NCBI GenBank assembly: GCA_022117465.1
Contig: JAHCGZ010000003.1
Coordinates: 62,001 to 126,000 of the forward strand
Reading direction: 5' to 3'
Source: Candidatus Nitrosopumilus limneticus
Lineage (GTDB): Archaea > Thermoproteota > Nitrososphaeria > Nitrososphaerales > Nitrosopumilaceae
Length of the DNA stretch: 64,000 nucleotides
Shown: piece by piece, positions 42,681-51,824 of the stretch
Layout of the letters: every line of letters begins with the position of its first letter
How positions within the stretch are numbered: the first letter of the stretch is position 1
Position numbers and translations under genes: made by a program
Notes under the pieces: model-generated
What the model was told of the DNA's origin: nothing
Seen by the model: the letters and a program-made list of their open reading frames with translations, nothing else
The model's database searches: none

Positions 42681-44389
42681 CATTAACTATTTCTAGAAAA
42701 AATTATGTTGATCTATTTGGTCCTACAACTGGTGATCGAATTCGTCTTGCTGACACTGATTTAATTATTGAAATTGAAAAAGATTTGATAAAGCATGGTG
42801 ATGAATCTGTTTTTGGCGGTGGAAAAAGTATTCGAGATGGAATGGGACAAGCTAGTGGAGTGTTAAGAAGTGATTCACTTGATCTTGTTATTACAAATGC
42901 AATAATTTTGGATCCTGTTTTAGGAATTATCAAAGCTGACATTGGTGTAAAGGATGGAAGAATTGTAGGTGTTGGAAATGCTGGAAATCCAAATATTACA
43001 GATGATGTAGATATGATAATTTCATCTAACACTGAAATTATTGCTGGAGAAAATACAATTTGTACTCCTGGTACAATTGATACCCATATTCATTTTATTT
43101 CTCCACAACAAGTAATACATGCAATTTGTAATGGAACTACAACCATGATTGGTGGTGGAACTGGTCCTGCTGATGGAACTAATGCTACAACATGTACACC
43201 TGGAAAATGGAATATTCATAGAATGATAGAATCTGTAGATAACTTTCCAATGAATTTTGGTTTTCTTGCAAAAGGAAATGATTCTATTGAATCAGCATTA
43301 TTTGAACAAATTGAAGCAGGAGCTTGTGGATTAAAATTACATGAAGATTGGGGAACTACTCCTGCAACAATAAATTCAGCATTAAATGTAGCAGACAAAA
43401 CTGATACACAAGTTGCCATACATACTGATACTCTAAACGAATGTGGCTTTGTTGATGATACAATTGCAGCAATTGCAGGTAGAACAATTCATACTTATCA
43501 TACTGAAGGTGCAGGTGGCGGACATGCTCCTGATATTTTAAAAGTTGCAAGTCTATCTAATGTTCTTCCATCTTCCACAAATCCAACACGTCCATTTACT
43601 GTAAACACATTAGCAGAACATCTTGATATGATGATGGTTTGTCACCACCTTAATTCATCAGTACCTGAAGATATTTCATTTGCTGAATCAAGAATAAGGG
43701 GGGAAACAATTGCTGCAGAAGATGTTTTACATGACATTGGGGTTCTTAGTATGATGTCTTCAGATAGTCAAGCAATGGGAAGAGTTGGTGAAGTTACTAC
43801 AAGAAATTGGCAAACTGCAGATAAGATGAAAAAAATGACTGGAAGTTTATCTGAAGATAATTCTCAAAATGATAATTTTAGAGTAAAACGCTATCTTGCA
43901 AAAATTACTATTAATCCAGCTATCACACATGGAATTTCTAATCATGTTGGAAGCTTGCAAACTGGGAGACTAGCTGATATTGTAATTTGGTCTCCACAAT
44001 TTTTTGGTGTAAAACCTAAAATGATTATCAAAGGCGGTTTTATTGCTTATTCTTTAATGGGAGATCCAAATGCATCTATTCCAACTACAGAACCAATATT
44101 ATACAGACCTATGTTTGGATCATTTGGTAAAGCAGTCCAATCAACATCTATAATTTTTACATCCCAATTAGCAATAGATAATGGTATACAAGAAAAAATA
44201 AATTGTAATAAAAAATTAGTTGCAGTAAAAAATTGTCGTTTTATTGGAAAAAAAGATATGTTGTATAACGATGCAACACCTAACATTGATGTAAATCCAG
44301 AAACATATGAAGTAAAAGTTGATGGAAAAATTGCTACAACTGATCCTGCGACAAAATTATCTTTAGGTAGATTGTATAATTTATTTTAA
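42677..44389 (+). CDS. ureC: Urease alpha (catalytic) subunit
   Basis: The 570-residue catalytic subunit hydrolyses urea to ammonia and carbamate at a dinickel site. [16 protein letters not shown] opens the protein; [13 protein letters not shown] gives two nickel ligands; [15 protein letters not shown] carries the lysine to be carbamylated; [26 protein letters not shown] supply further His ligands; [22 protein letters not shown] is the mobile flap. All expected active-site residues are present, so the enzyme should work. Confidence 0.98.
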   Translation: MTLTISRKNYVDLFGPTTGDRIRLADTDLIIEIEKDLIKHGDESVFGGGKSIRDGMGQASGVLRSDSLDLVITNAIILDPVLGIIKADIGVKDGRIVGVGNAGNPNITDDVDMIISSNTEIIAGENTICTPGTIDTHIHFISPQQVIHAICNGTTTMIGGGTGPADGTNATTCTPGKWNIHRMIESVDNFPMNFGFLAKGNDSIESALFEQIEAGACGLKLHEDWGTTPATINSALNVADKTDTQVAIHTDTLNECGFVDDTIAAIAGRTIHTYHTEGAGGGHAPDILKVASLSNVLPSSTNPTRPFTVNTLAEHLDMMMVCHHLNSSVPEDISFAESRIRGETIAAEDVLHDIGVLSMMSSDSQAMGRVGEVTTRNWQTADKMKKMTGSLSEDNSQNDNFRVKRYLAKITINPAITHGISNHVGSLQTGRLADIVIWSPQFFGVKPKMIIKGGFIAYSLMGDPNASIPTTEPILYRPMFGSFGKAVQSTSIIFTSQLAIDNGIQEKINCNKKLVAVKNCRFIGKKDMLYNDATPNIDVNPETYEVKVDGKIATTDPATKLSLGRLYNLF

Positions 44390-44449
44390 TTTTTAAGTGC
44401 GTAATTTATCATCTATTTAAGAATTATTTATCATAGAATCCTTAAGTAC

Positions 44450-46444
44450 ATGTTACCATCAGTTTTCCTAGTGTCTAAACAAAAATCCATCTATGGGTTA
44501 TCACTTTTAGCTTTAATTGCTATTATTACTATTTCTAGCATTCCTCAATCTGCATACGCAGCAGGTGCAATATCTGAAGGTTTTGCAGTTGGAGAAGCCT
44601 TACCAGAATGGATTGGTTGGGCAATTGTTGTTGGTTTAGGAATGGTATTTGCTGTAATTATTACAGTTGAAGTAAAAATTGAAGAAAAATACCTAGGTGT
44701 TAGTCAAACCTCTGAAATGTTTAACACAGCAGGACGAACTATCAAAACAGGTCTTACAGCAGCAGCAATTGTTTCAGCATGGACATGGGCAGCAACTTTA
44801 CTACAATCATCTACTGTAGCATATCAATATGGTATCAGTGGTCCATTTTGGTACGCAGCAGGGGCATCAATTCAAGTTTTACTATTTGGAATTTTAGCTA
44901 TTGAATTAAAACGAAAAGCACCAAACGCACACACTTTCTTAGAAATTATTCGTGCAAGATATGGTAATGGCACTCATAAAGTATTCTTGGTATTTGCATT
45001 AATGACTAACATGATTGTAACTGCAATGCTTCTACTTGGAGGTTCAGCAGTTGTCAATGGTTTAACTGGTATGAATATTTCTCTAGCCGCTTTCTTAATT
45101 CCAATCGGTGTTATGATTTACACATTAGTTGGAGGATTAAAAGCAACTTTTGTTGCAGATTATATGCACACTATTATCATATTCGTAACAATATTGACTT
45201 TTGTAACAGCAGTTTACATCAACACTGACCTTACTGGTGGTGTAGAGGGAATGTATGAAAAGCTAGTTGCAGCAGCAGAATTAAGACCAGTTGAAGGTAA
45301 TGCTGCAGGAGCATTTTTGACAATGGCATCAGCAGGTGGTTTGATGTTTGGTATCATTAACATAGTTGGAAACTTTGGTACTGTCTTTGTAGATCAAGCA
45401 TATTGGCAACGAGCAATTGCTGCAAAACCATCAGCAACTGTAAAAGGTTTCTTACTTGGTGGAGCATGTTGGTTTGCAATTCCATTTACACTTGCAACTA
45501 CAATGGGTCTGACGGCGGTTGCGCTTGATGTAGATATCACTATGCAACAAGCTCAAATGGGATTAGTAGTTCCAGCTGCAGCAACTGCACTAATGGGTGA
45601 AGTTGGAGCAATTATGGTATTAACAATGTTATTCATGGCAGTAACTTCTGCAGGATCTGCAGAATTAATTGCAGTATCTTCACTGGTAACATATGATCTG
45701 TATAGAACATACAAAAATCCAAATGCTACAGGTAAGCAACTTGTCAAAGTATCAAGAGCAACAATTGTAGGCTTTGGACTTGGTATGGGTGGTCTAGCTG
45801 TTGTGTTACTTGGAATGGGTCTTAGTCTTGGCTTTGTTTACTTGGCAATGGGTATCTTGATTGGTTCAGCAGTAGTTCCAATCGCACTTACAATATTATG
45901 GTCTAAAACCAACAAAGTTGCCGCAACAGCGGGAGCAGTAGTTGGATTGATAATTGCAGTATCTACATGGGCAATTACTGCAGCATCACTACCACAATAT
46001 GGTGGCGTTGTTGATTTGGCTAGTCTTGGTGATAATTACTCCATGTTGTTTGGAAACGTCGCAGGAATTATTTCAGGTGGTATAATTGCAATAATTGGAA
46101 GTCTTGCAGCAGGTAAAACATTCGATTGGAATGAACTTAAAACCAAGATTACTCTTGTCGAAATCTCTAAAGAGCAAACAACTGAAGACGAAGAGACATT
46201 GAAGAAAGCCTACAAGTTTAGTGTTAGAGGTGGAGGTATTATGACTTTGATACTAATCATTGCATGGCCAATGCCATTAATTGCATCAGGATATGTATTT
46301 GATCTTGGTTCTTACAGTATCTGGGTTGGAATCTCAATAGTATGGGTAACAGTTGCAGCAGCATTTATCATATTCTTGCCAATTATTGAAGCAAGAGGCG
46401 GAATCGCAAAAGTCATTAGTGGAAATAAAACAAAAGGAGCATAA
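44450..46444 (+). CDS. Sodium/solute symporter family transporter, probably for urea (DUR3-like)
   Basis: The 664-residue product has about 14-15 predicted spans and SSS-family segments such as WYAAGASIQVLLFGILAIELKRKAPNAHTFLEI (split: GASIQVLLFGI, RKAPNAHTFLEIIRARYG), VGGLKATFVADYMHT and DQAYWQRAIAAKP. The latter (Q-YWQRA) is typical of DUR3/urea-active transporters. The first 38 residues look like a signal peptide ending QSAYAAG, unusual for SSS proteins. The position right after ureC, 60 bp away with its own TATA-like element, supports a urea substrate. Confidence 0.85.
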   Translation: MLPSVFLVSKQKSIYGLSLLALIAIITISSIPQSAYAAGAISEGFAVGEALPEWIGWAIVVGLGMVFAVIITVEVKIEEKYLGVSQTSEMFNTAGRTIKTGLTAAAIVSAWTWAATLLQSSTVAYQYGISGPFWYAAGASIQVLLFGILAIELKRKAPNAHTFLEIIRARYGNGTHKVFLVFALMTNMIVTAMLLLGGSAVVNGLTGMNISLAAFLIPIGVMIYTLVGGLKATFVADYMHTIIIFVTILTFVTAVYINTDLTGGVEGMYEKLVAAAELRPVEGNAAGAFLTMASAGGLMFGIINIVGNFGTVFVDQAYWQRAIAAKPSATVKGFLLGGACWFAIPFTLATTMGLTAVALDVDITMQQAQMGLVVPAAATALMGEVGAIMVLTMLFMAVTSAGSAELIAVSSLVTYDLYRTYKNPNATGKQLVKVSRATIVGFGLGMGGLAVVLLGMGLSLGFVYLAMGILIGSAVVPIALTILWSKTNKVAATAGAVVGLIIAVSTWAITAASLPQYGGVVDLASLGDNYSMLFGNVAGIISGGIIAIIGSLAAGKTFDWNELKTKITLVEISKEQTTEDEETLKKAYKFSVRGGGIMTLILIIAWPMPLIASGYVFDLGSYSIWVGISIVWVTVAAAFIIFLPIIEARGGIAKVISGNKTKGA

Positions 46445-46968
46445 TGACCTCATGTACTGGGTGCAATACTGCACTAGGCATTAAAAAATATAATTTTCAA
46501 AAACAATGGAGAATTCATGGATATTATTGTAAAGAATGTATGAAAAAAATGGGTCAAGACTTTGATGATAATGGAAAAATAACTATTCCTAAAAGATCAT
46601 GTGATTCGTGTCATCAAGATTTCTATTTTTTAACTACAACATGGCAAAACAAAAAACGTCACCGATGTTGCGATGTTTGTAAGGATCTTGTAGATATTGA
46701 AGCATCATCTGCCAAATATACCGCAGATCCATACTTGCCTCCAGTACCATCTAGAGTTCCAATAATGATGGCTATTTTTGCAGGTTTTGGTATATTGTTA
46801 ATGATTATTGGTCTTGCATATGTTGTTGTAGTTGCACCAACACAAGATGCTAACTTGTTACACATTATTGTTGGAAGTTCTATGACTGGTGGTGGATTTA
46901 TGTTGGCAAGAAAGATGGTTAAAGTTAGAAATATTATTTTAGGTAAGATATCAACCCCTCAAAAATGA
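46444..46968 (+). CDS. Zinc-ribbon membrane protein linked to the urea transporter
   Basis: The 174-residue product has CTGCN and CKECMKK (residues 4-37), then CDSCHQDF and CCDVCKD, making two treble-clef or zinc-ribbon sites in the first 85 residues. Two membrane spans follow at about 104-127 (VPIMMAIFAGFGILLMIIGLAYV) and 140-158. The ATG shares one base with the transporter stop, so the two are translated from one mRNA. It may be a regulatory partner of the transporter. No family recognised. Confidence 0.78.
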   Translation: MTSCTGCNTALGIKKYNFQKQWRIHGYYCKECMKKMGQDFDDNGKITIPKRSCDSCHQDFYFLTTTWQNKKRHRCCDVCKDLVDIEASSAKYTADPYLPPVPSRVPIMMAIFAGFGILLMIIGLAYVVVVAPTQDANLLHIIVGSSMTGGGFMLARKMVKVRNIILGKISTPQK

Positions 46969-47005
46969 TATAATTTTTAAATCACATAACATTTAGAATA
47001 ATACT

Positions 47006-47098
47006 ATGAGAACAAGTGACCCAAAATATAGAAAATACATGTTTGCTTTAATGGGTATTTGTGCTGCAATTATTGTGCTAGTAAATATGCCAAAATAA
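47006..47098 (+). CDS. Very small membrane protein (30 aa)
   Basis: ATG 47006 to TAA 47098. The product begins MRTSDPKYRKYM and has a hydrophobic helix FALMGICAAIIVLVNM. It lies 37 bp after the zinc-ribbon gene, in a spacer with a TTTTTAAATCAC element about 27 bp before the ATG. Layout is typical of real small membrane proteins, but no homologue is recognised. Confidence 0.5.
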   Translation: MRTSDPKYRKYMFALMGICAAIIVLVNMPK

Positions 47099-47115
47099 AT
47101 TTTTAATTAAATTTA

Positions 47116-47307
47116 TTATTTTTTAATTGATTCTAAAGAATGTCCACGATTAGTAATCATTTGTGTAACTGCTTCAATTGTAAAATCAATTCCATGTTTA
47201 TCTTCAAAATGTTCCCTTAATTTTTCAATTAAACCTAAAGTTAATTCTTCATTTATGACAAATTCACATTCATAACCATAATCACCACATCGTAATTTAA
47301 TTGTCAT
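47116..47307 (-). CDS. Small DUF1059-like protein
   Basis: The 63-residue product reads MTIKLRCGDYGYECEFVI, then a helix LTLGLIEKLREHFEDKHGIDF. The CGDYGYEC-F-V and HFEDKHGID arrangement resembles the small DUF1059 family (C-G-x-C-x-F...L..H...H). Function unknown. It ends 17 bp after the stop of the 30-aa gene on the other strand. Confidence 0.7.
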   Translation of the reverse strand: MTIKLRCGDYGYECEFVINEELTLGLIEKLREHFEDKHGIDFTIEAVTQMITNRGHSLESIKK

Positions 47308-47473
47308 ATTTATTCAAGTTTTCAAAGCTATAAAAACGTCACATAATTTTTTGGCAAGTTATGTAATAAGCCCTAAAAGTAATTTAATATTAATTCAAAG
47401 GTTAGAATTCATTTTCTTGGGTCAAATTGGGGGTAAATCCTTAATGACTCCAATCATTAATAATTAATTGAAA

Positions 47474-47704
47474 ATGGTGTATTCATATCAAGTAATAAAA
47501 TTTCAAACAATTTCATTTGTTCAAGGTATTCATTGGTCTCAATCGGTTGCAGATAAAGGAATTCTTTACAAATCCATTAAAGATCCGTTTTCAAAACTTA
47601 TCGTACAATCACCAAATGGTTTAAAAAAATTATATCATGTTCCAAAGGATAGAACAGTTATTGTAACAAATGATATTATACATTTTCTTGGTGAATCAGC
47701 TTAA
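47474..47704 (+). CDS. Small hypothetical protein
   Basis: The product has about 76 residues from ATG 47474 (TTG 47468 adds two). It is strand-rich, with FQTISFVQGIHWSQSVADKG, SKLIVQSPNGLKKLYHVPKD and TVIVTNDIIHFLG. No cysteines, spans or known motif. The clean frame and promoter-like AT-rich upstream region support it. Confidence 0.6.
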   Translation: MVYSYQVIKFQTISFVQGIHWSQSVADKGILYKSIKDPFSKLIVQSPNGLKKLYHVPKDRTVIVTNDIIHFLGESA

Positions 47705-47775
47705 AAATTATTTTTTATATTCAATTAACAGATTCTACCAAATTGAATTTATATCACTAATTTGTTGCTAGAATA

Positions 47776-48075
47776 TTGTTAGAATTAAATAAAAAAGTAT
47801 TTGGTGATATTATGACTCAGGAAATTATTGGAGCCGAACCATCAATTTCTGAAATAAAAATAACTTTTGAAAAAGAATTTAAAATTTTAATTGAAAATTT
47901 ACGTTTAATTTCAAAAGAAAATTTAGAGAATTTATTTCAACAACAAAAAATTTGTGAAAAACATGTTAATACCAGACCTGGTGCAATGGCTTTGAATCAA
48001 AGTAAAATTGAACTGTTTAATGATTATAATAACAAATATTTAAAAAAAATTAATGAAAAATTTACTACTTTTTAG
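47776..48075 (+). CDS. Small helical hypothetical protein
   Basis: The 99-residue product starts at TTG 47776 (ATG 47812 giving MTQEIIGAEP is an alternative and reads more naturally). It is charged and helical: ISEIKITFEKEFKILIENLRL, KENLENLFQQQKICEKHVN, KIELFNDYNNKYLKKINE. It lies upstream of the hemerythrin-like gene in the same direction, 37 bp away. No family recognised. Confidence 0.55.
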   Translation: MLELNKKVFGDIMTQEIIGAEPSISEIKITFEKEFKILIENLRLISKENLENLFQQQKICEKHVNTRPGAMALNQSKIELFNDYNNKYLKKINEKFTTF

Positions 48076-48112
48076 AAAAACATTAAATCCAATATTGTAA
48101 TTATTTTCCTTA

Positions 48113-48655
48113 TTGAGTGCAACTAATTTACTGCGTGAAGATCATAAACAAATTAGACGTTTAGATAAGATTATCATAAAATGTTATACAGATCTATATG
48201 CAGGTAAAAATATTCCAATTTCTGATTTAGAAAAAATCACATTAATTATTGAAGAATTTTTTGATTCAATTCATTATTCACGAGAAGAGAACTCGTATTT
48301 TCCATGTGTTGCCAGTTATGACCATTTAAAACAGGAAATACGTGCATTACTAATTGAACATGAATTTTCAAGAAGAATAGCTCTTCAAATAAAAAAACAT
48401 GTAAAAAAGTGGGAAAATGGTGAGGATGAACGTGAACCAGTTGCCAGATTTTTAAAAACATATTCAATTTATCTTATGGATCACATGAAAAAAGAAGAAA
48501 ATTTCTTTGATAAAGCAGAGGCTGAAATTATTTCTAAAGAAGAAGAATTTGAAATGTATGAACAATTTAAATCAGTTATGACAATTTCAAAAAAAATGGA
48601 AGAAATGATTAAAGAAATTGAATATTTAGAGAATCAGGATTGGGCTAAAAATTAA
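48113..48655 (+). CDS. Hemerythrin-like domain protein
   Basis: The 180-residue four-helix protein has the diiron ligand pattern: LREDHKQIRRLD (His in helix 1), FFDSIHYSREENSYFP (HxxxE), LLIEHEFSRRIA (His) and YLMDHMKKEENFF (HxxxE). These match the hemerythrin HHE family, used for oxygen or nitric-oxide sensing, iron handling or repair. The start is TTG 48113, 37 bp after the previous gene. In an ammonia oxidiser a reactive-nitrogen link is plausible but unproven. Confidence 0.88.
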   Translation: MSATNLLREDHKQIRRLDKIIIKCYTDLYAGKNIPISDLEKITLIIEEFFDSIHYSREENSYFPCVASYDHLKQEIRALLIEHEFSRRIALQIKKHVKKWENGEDEREPVARFLKTYSIYLMDHMKKEENFFDKAEAEIISKEEEFEMYEQFKSVMTISKKMEEMIKEIEYLENQDWAKN

Positions 48656-48692
48656 CGTAAGCTCTTTATTAGTAATTTTGGTATTTTTGAAT

Positions 48693-49208
48693 ATGAAACC
48701 TTTCATTCTTTGGATGACTGGTCTTCCTTGTTCAGGTAAGACTACCATTGTAAAAGATTTGCAGAAAGATATTCCAAATTTGGCAATGCTTGACGGTGAT
48801 GAACTAAGAGAATGGTTTTCACCTAAAGATTTTTCAAAAGCAGGAAGAGATGAGCATAACAAAAAAGTTGCTCATCTAGCAAAGCTTTTGCTGCGTCATG
48901 GTGTTCCAAGTATTGTCTCTCTAGTTTCACCATATGCTGAAAATAGAGAAAATGCTAGAGAAATTATCAATGCAGGCGATCAATTTGCAGAAGTATATGT
49001 AAAGTGTTCATTAGCTAAATGTGAAGAAAGAGATGTCAAAGGCATGTATGCCAAGGCACGAAAAGGAGAGATTAAAGGATTTACAGGAATTGATGATCCT
49101 TATGAAGCTCCAGAAAAAGCAGATTTAGTAATTGATACTGAAAATGAACCACTTTCAGATAGTGCAAATAAAGTAAAGGACTTTCTTATTAAGAGAAATC
49201 TACTCTAA
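48693..49208 (+). CDS. cysC: Adenylylsulfate kinase
   Basis: The product (171 residues from ATG 48693) has WMTGLPCSGKTTIVKDL (P-loop), LDGDELREWFSP, FSKAGRDEHNKKVAHLAKLLL and VYVKCSLAKCEERDVKGMYAKARKGEIKGFTGIDDPYEAP in parts (CEERDVKGMYAKA, GFTGIDDPYE). It makes PAPS from APS in assimilatory sulfate use. The PAP phosphatase-like gene is convergent, overlapping by 9 bp; it would recycle the PAP made later. A longer TTG start at 48678 is possible. Confidence 0.95.
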   Translation: MKPFILWMTGLPCSGKTTIVKDLQKDIPNLAMLDGDELREWFSPKDFSKAGRDEHNKKVAHLAKLLLRHGVPSIVSLVSPYAENRENAREIINAGDQFAEVYVKCSLAKCEERDVKGMYAKARKGEIKGFTGIDDPYEAPEKADLVIDTENEPLSDSANKVKDFLIKRNLL

Positions 49209-50015
49209 TTTTTTAAATTCTTCTAATATTTTTTTATGAATTAACCCATTACTGACTAAAATACCATTTTCATGACACACATTTTTGTTATTATACGTTA
49301 ATTCATTTCCTAACATATCTGTCATTTTTCCACCGGCTTCTGAAATAATACAATGAGATGCAGCAGTATCCCATTCCTTCATTTTATTTGTTGTAGTAAT
49401 GTAAGCTTCAGCTTCACCTGAGCTAATTTTTCCAACTTTTAACGAACTACCCACACTCAAAAAATCTTTAATTCCAATTTTTTTAATGAAATCTTTTTCT
49501 TTATCTGATAAATGATGTCTCGATCCTACTATTCTACATTTATGAAGTTCATTAATTTTAGTTACTGAAATTTTATCCCATTTGTTATTTGAATATCTAA
49601 AAGCACCACAATTTTTTTGTGCAACAAATAATGTTTTTTCTGTAGGCCATGCAATTACTCCGAGAATTGGTTCTTTATTTTGTATTAATGCAATCATTAT
49701 AGTAAACTCACCAGTTTTATCAATAAAATCAGAAGTTCCATCAAGTGGGTCAACAATCCAAATTACATTCTTTGATAATCTATTTTGATTATCTTCATCC
49801 TCCTCAGAAAGTATTGAATGTTTTGTATCTGATAGAATTTTATTAATTATCTCATTACTTTTAAAATCTGCATCTGTAACTGGAGAATTATCTATTTTTG
49901 TAAATGTATTGTAATCTTTTTGATAAATCTCTAAAACAGCATCCCCAGCTTCAATAGCTGCTTTTATTGCAATATCTAATTCGGGAATTTTTTCAGAAAT
50001 TGGAATATTATTCAA
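49200..50015 (-). CDS. cysQ: 3'(2'),5'-bisphosphate nucleotidase / inositol monophosphatase family (CysQ-like)
   Basis: The 271-residue product has the metal-binding signatures of the family: SILSEEDED (Glu ligand), IVDPLDGTSDFIDKTGEFTI (DPxDGT) and EWDTAASHCIISEAGG (WDxAA). DADFKSNEII lies near the N-terminus. Members hydrolyse PAP to AMP or inositol phosphates. The convergent APS kinase gene favours the PAP role (CysQ). It overlaps the cysC end by 9 bp. Confidence 0.9.
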   Translation of the reverse strand: MNNIPISEKIPELDIAIKAAIEAGDAVLEIYQKDYNTFTKIDNSPVTDADFKSNEIINKILSDTKHSILSEEDEDNQNRLSKNVIWIVDPLDGTSDFIDKTGEFTIMIALIQNKEPILGVIAWPTEKTLFVAQKNCGAFRYSNNKWDKISVTKINELHKCRIVGSRHHLSDKEKDFIKKIGIKDFLSVGSSLKVGKISSGEAEAYITTTNKMKEWDTAASHCIISEAGGKMTDMLGNELTYNNKNVCHENGILVSNGLIHKKILEEFKKLE

Positions 50016-50026
50016 TTATGATTTCC

Positions 50027-50236
50027 TTATGTTGTTAATTCTGGTTTTAATGACCAAGCAATACCTAACATGATAAATGGAATTGACATGACTCCAATTA
50101 TGCCTAGTATTGTGTTAAATTGAGCATCTGAAACTGCTGGATTATTAATAATCCATGGTAACGGCAACGTAATTACAATCCAAATTGATCCTAAGAGAAT
50201 TATTAGTTTAACTCTAAATTTTTTCTTATCTTCCAT
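50027..50236 (-). CDS. Small membrane protein (two spans)
   Basis: The 69-residue product has a basic start (MEDKKKFRVK), a span LIILLGSIWIVITLPLPWII (residues 11-30) and a second span (about 43-62, ILGIIGVMSIPFIMLGIAW). It is 11 bp upstream of the CysQ-like gene and on its strand. No family recognised. Confidence 0.68.
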   Translation of the reverse strand: MEDKKKFRVKLIILLGSIWIVITLPLPWIINNPAVSDAQFNTILGIIGVMSIPFIMLGIAWSLKPELTT

Positions 50237-50276
50237 AATATTTTATAATTTCGGGTTGTATTAAATTCATGTGAAT

Positions 50277-51020
50277 CTATTTTATTGATTCGCCACCATC
50301 TACTGTAAGTATAGCCCCAGTAATCCAAGATGCATCATCTGATACAAAATATAATACAGCTTTTCCTATTTCTTCAGGTTGACCAATTCTACCTAATGGA
50401 TGTTCATTATTCATAAATTCTATATCTCTTTGATTTTTTAAAAATGGTTTTGTCATATCAGTATCAACTACTCCTGGACAAATACAATTTACTCTAATTT
50501 TGTCTTTAGCATATTCTAATGCCCAACATTTTGTAAGTATGATTAAACCAGCTTTTGATGCAGAATACGCATCAGCATTAAATCCTTGGTATGCTTTTAA
50601 TCCTGAATCTGATGAAATGTTAATTATACAACCAGATGTTTTTTGTAGGTAAGGAATTGCCTCTTTAGTAAATCTAAATTGTCCTGTCAGATTGACATCT
50701 AGTACTTCATTCCATTCTTCTTCATCAATTTCATGTACTTGTTTTATTTTTGGAAATATTCCTGCATTATTTACTAAAATATCTAATTTACCAAATTTTT
50801 CAATTGTTTGATTAATTACATTTTTCACTTCATTCTTTTTTTTAATATCACATGGAACTGCTAATGAATTAGTTATCTCTAATTCAGCTTTTTTTAGTTT
50901 TTCAAAATTTTTTGATGTAATTACAACTGTTGCTCCATTTTCTGATAATATTTTTGCTATGGCAAATCCTATTCCTCTACTTCCACCTGTAACTAGAGCG
51001 ACTTTTCCTGTTAATTTCAA
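50277..51020 (-). CDS. SDR family oxidoreductase (3-oxoacyl-ACP reductase-like)
   Basis: The 247-residue SDR has VTGGSRGIGFAIAK (nucleotide loop), NNAGIFPK, IINISSDSGL, DAYSASKAGLIIL (YxxxK catalytic pair), VNCICPGVVDTDM and GRIGQPEEIGKAVLYFVSDDASWITGAIL at the C-terminus, with TVDGG. The SRGIG and DGG pattern is closest to FabG-type reductases. The substrate is unknown. Confidence 0.9.
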   Translation of the reverse strand: MKLTGKVALVTGGSRGIGFAIAKILSENGATVVITSKNFEKLKKAELEITNSLAVPCDIKKKNEVKNVINQTIEKFGKLDILVNNAGIFPKIKQVHEIDEEEWNEVLDVNLTGQFRFTKEAIPYLQKTSGCIINISSDSGLKAYQGFNADAYSASKAGLIILTKCWALEYAKDKIRVNCICPGVVDTDMTKPFLKNQRDIEFMNNEHPLGRIGQPEEIGKAVLYFVSDDASWITGAILTVDGGESIK

Positions 51021-51169
51021 TAGTTTAAGAATTCAAGTTCGTAATTTATAGATCATTTCTTTTAAAAAATCTTGAAATTATTTTAAAAAATAGATATTTT
51101 TAAGTAATTATTATTAAATTTTTTTAAATAAATAAATTTACTATGACAATTAATGTCGAAAGGCACTAT

Positions 51170-51278
51170 TTGTATTGACTAGTTTAAGAGCTCCTCTAAC
51201 AAAAAAGGCATCAAGCGTCTAAATGCTTGACCACAAGAAGAACTTATTGTTCTGCAGTCATGGGGTTTAGGCTTTTTT
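51170..51278 (+). ncRNA. Putative small RNA with two hairpins and T-run end
   Basis: This spacer segment is less AT-rich than its surroundings. It contains two perfect hairpins: CAAGC (51212-51216) with GCTTG (51225-51229), and AGAAC (51239-51243) with GTTCT (51249-51253). A T6 run (51273-51278) follows and could end a plus-strand transcript. Only very short frames (15 and 16 codons) are present. The 3' end overlaps the 3' end of the gene at 51267 on the other strand. No known RNA family recognised. Confidence 0.4.
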
Positions 51279-51710
51279 CTTTATCAAATCTACTGAAACA
51301 GACCCTGATACATTTCCATTTGGATTAATAATAATTGTAATTTCTTGTGATGAATCAATAATAATTTTCTCATTTCCTTCATATTTCCATGTAAAATATT
51401 TTACAGTTTCTGATTCATGAGGAATACCTATGAGAATAAAATTCTCTTCAAATTTATAATTTTGACCAATTAATTTTATTGATAATAATTCTGGGCTACT
51501 TCCATTTGGAACAAATCTAAAAAAATATGTTCCTGCATCAATTGAAAATTTATGACTATAAACATCATTACTGTAAAGTTCAGGATTTGCTAAAGTTACA
51601 TGAAATGCAACATCACTGGATTTCTCTTTTTCATCTAAGTTTATTGAAAATGATACACTAAAAATAATTATTATCAAAATTATTGAAATAACAATAATAT
51701 TCTTATTCAT
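51267..51710 (-). CDS. Exported or membrane-anchored beta-rich protein
   Basis: The 147-residue product has an N-terminal hydrophobic helix (residues 4-23, IIVISIILIIIIFSVSFSI) acting as signal anchor. The rest alternates strands: AFHVTLANPELY, HKFSIDAGTYFFRFVPNGSSP, KYFTWKYEG, ITIIINPNGNVSGSVSVDLI, fitting a small beta-sandwich outside the membrane. No family recognised. Confidence 0.68.
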   Translation of the reverse strand: MNKNIIVISIILIIIIFSVSFSINLDEKEKSSDVAFHVTLANPELYSNDVYSHKFSIDAGTYFFRFVPNGSSPELLSIKLIGQNYKFEENFILIGIPHESETVKYFTWKYEGNEKIIIDSSQEITIIINPNGNVSGSVSVDLIKKKA

Positions 51711-51824
51711 ATTTTAATCACGAATTTCAGGATAAAAAATATTTTCTCCTAAGTAAACTAAATTTGATACTTTGTTAAGCAATTTTTACACTACAGAGTA
51801 AGTAATAATTTTAGAATCGAAATT

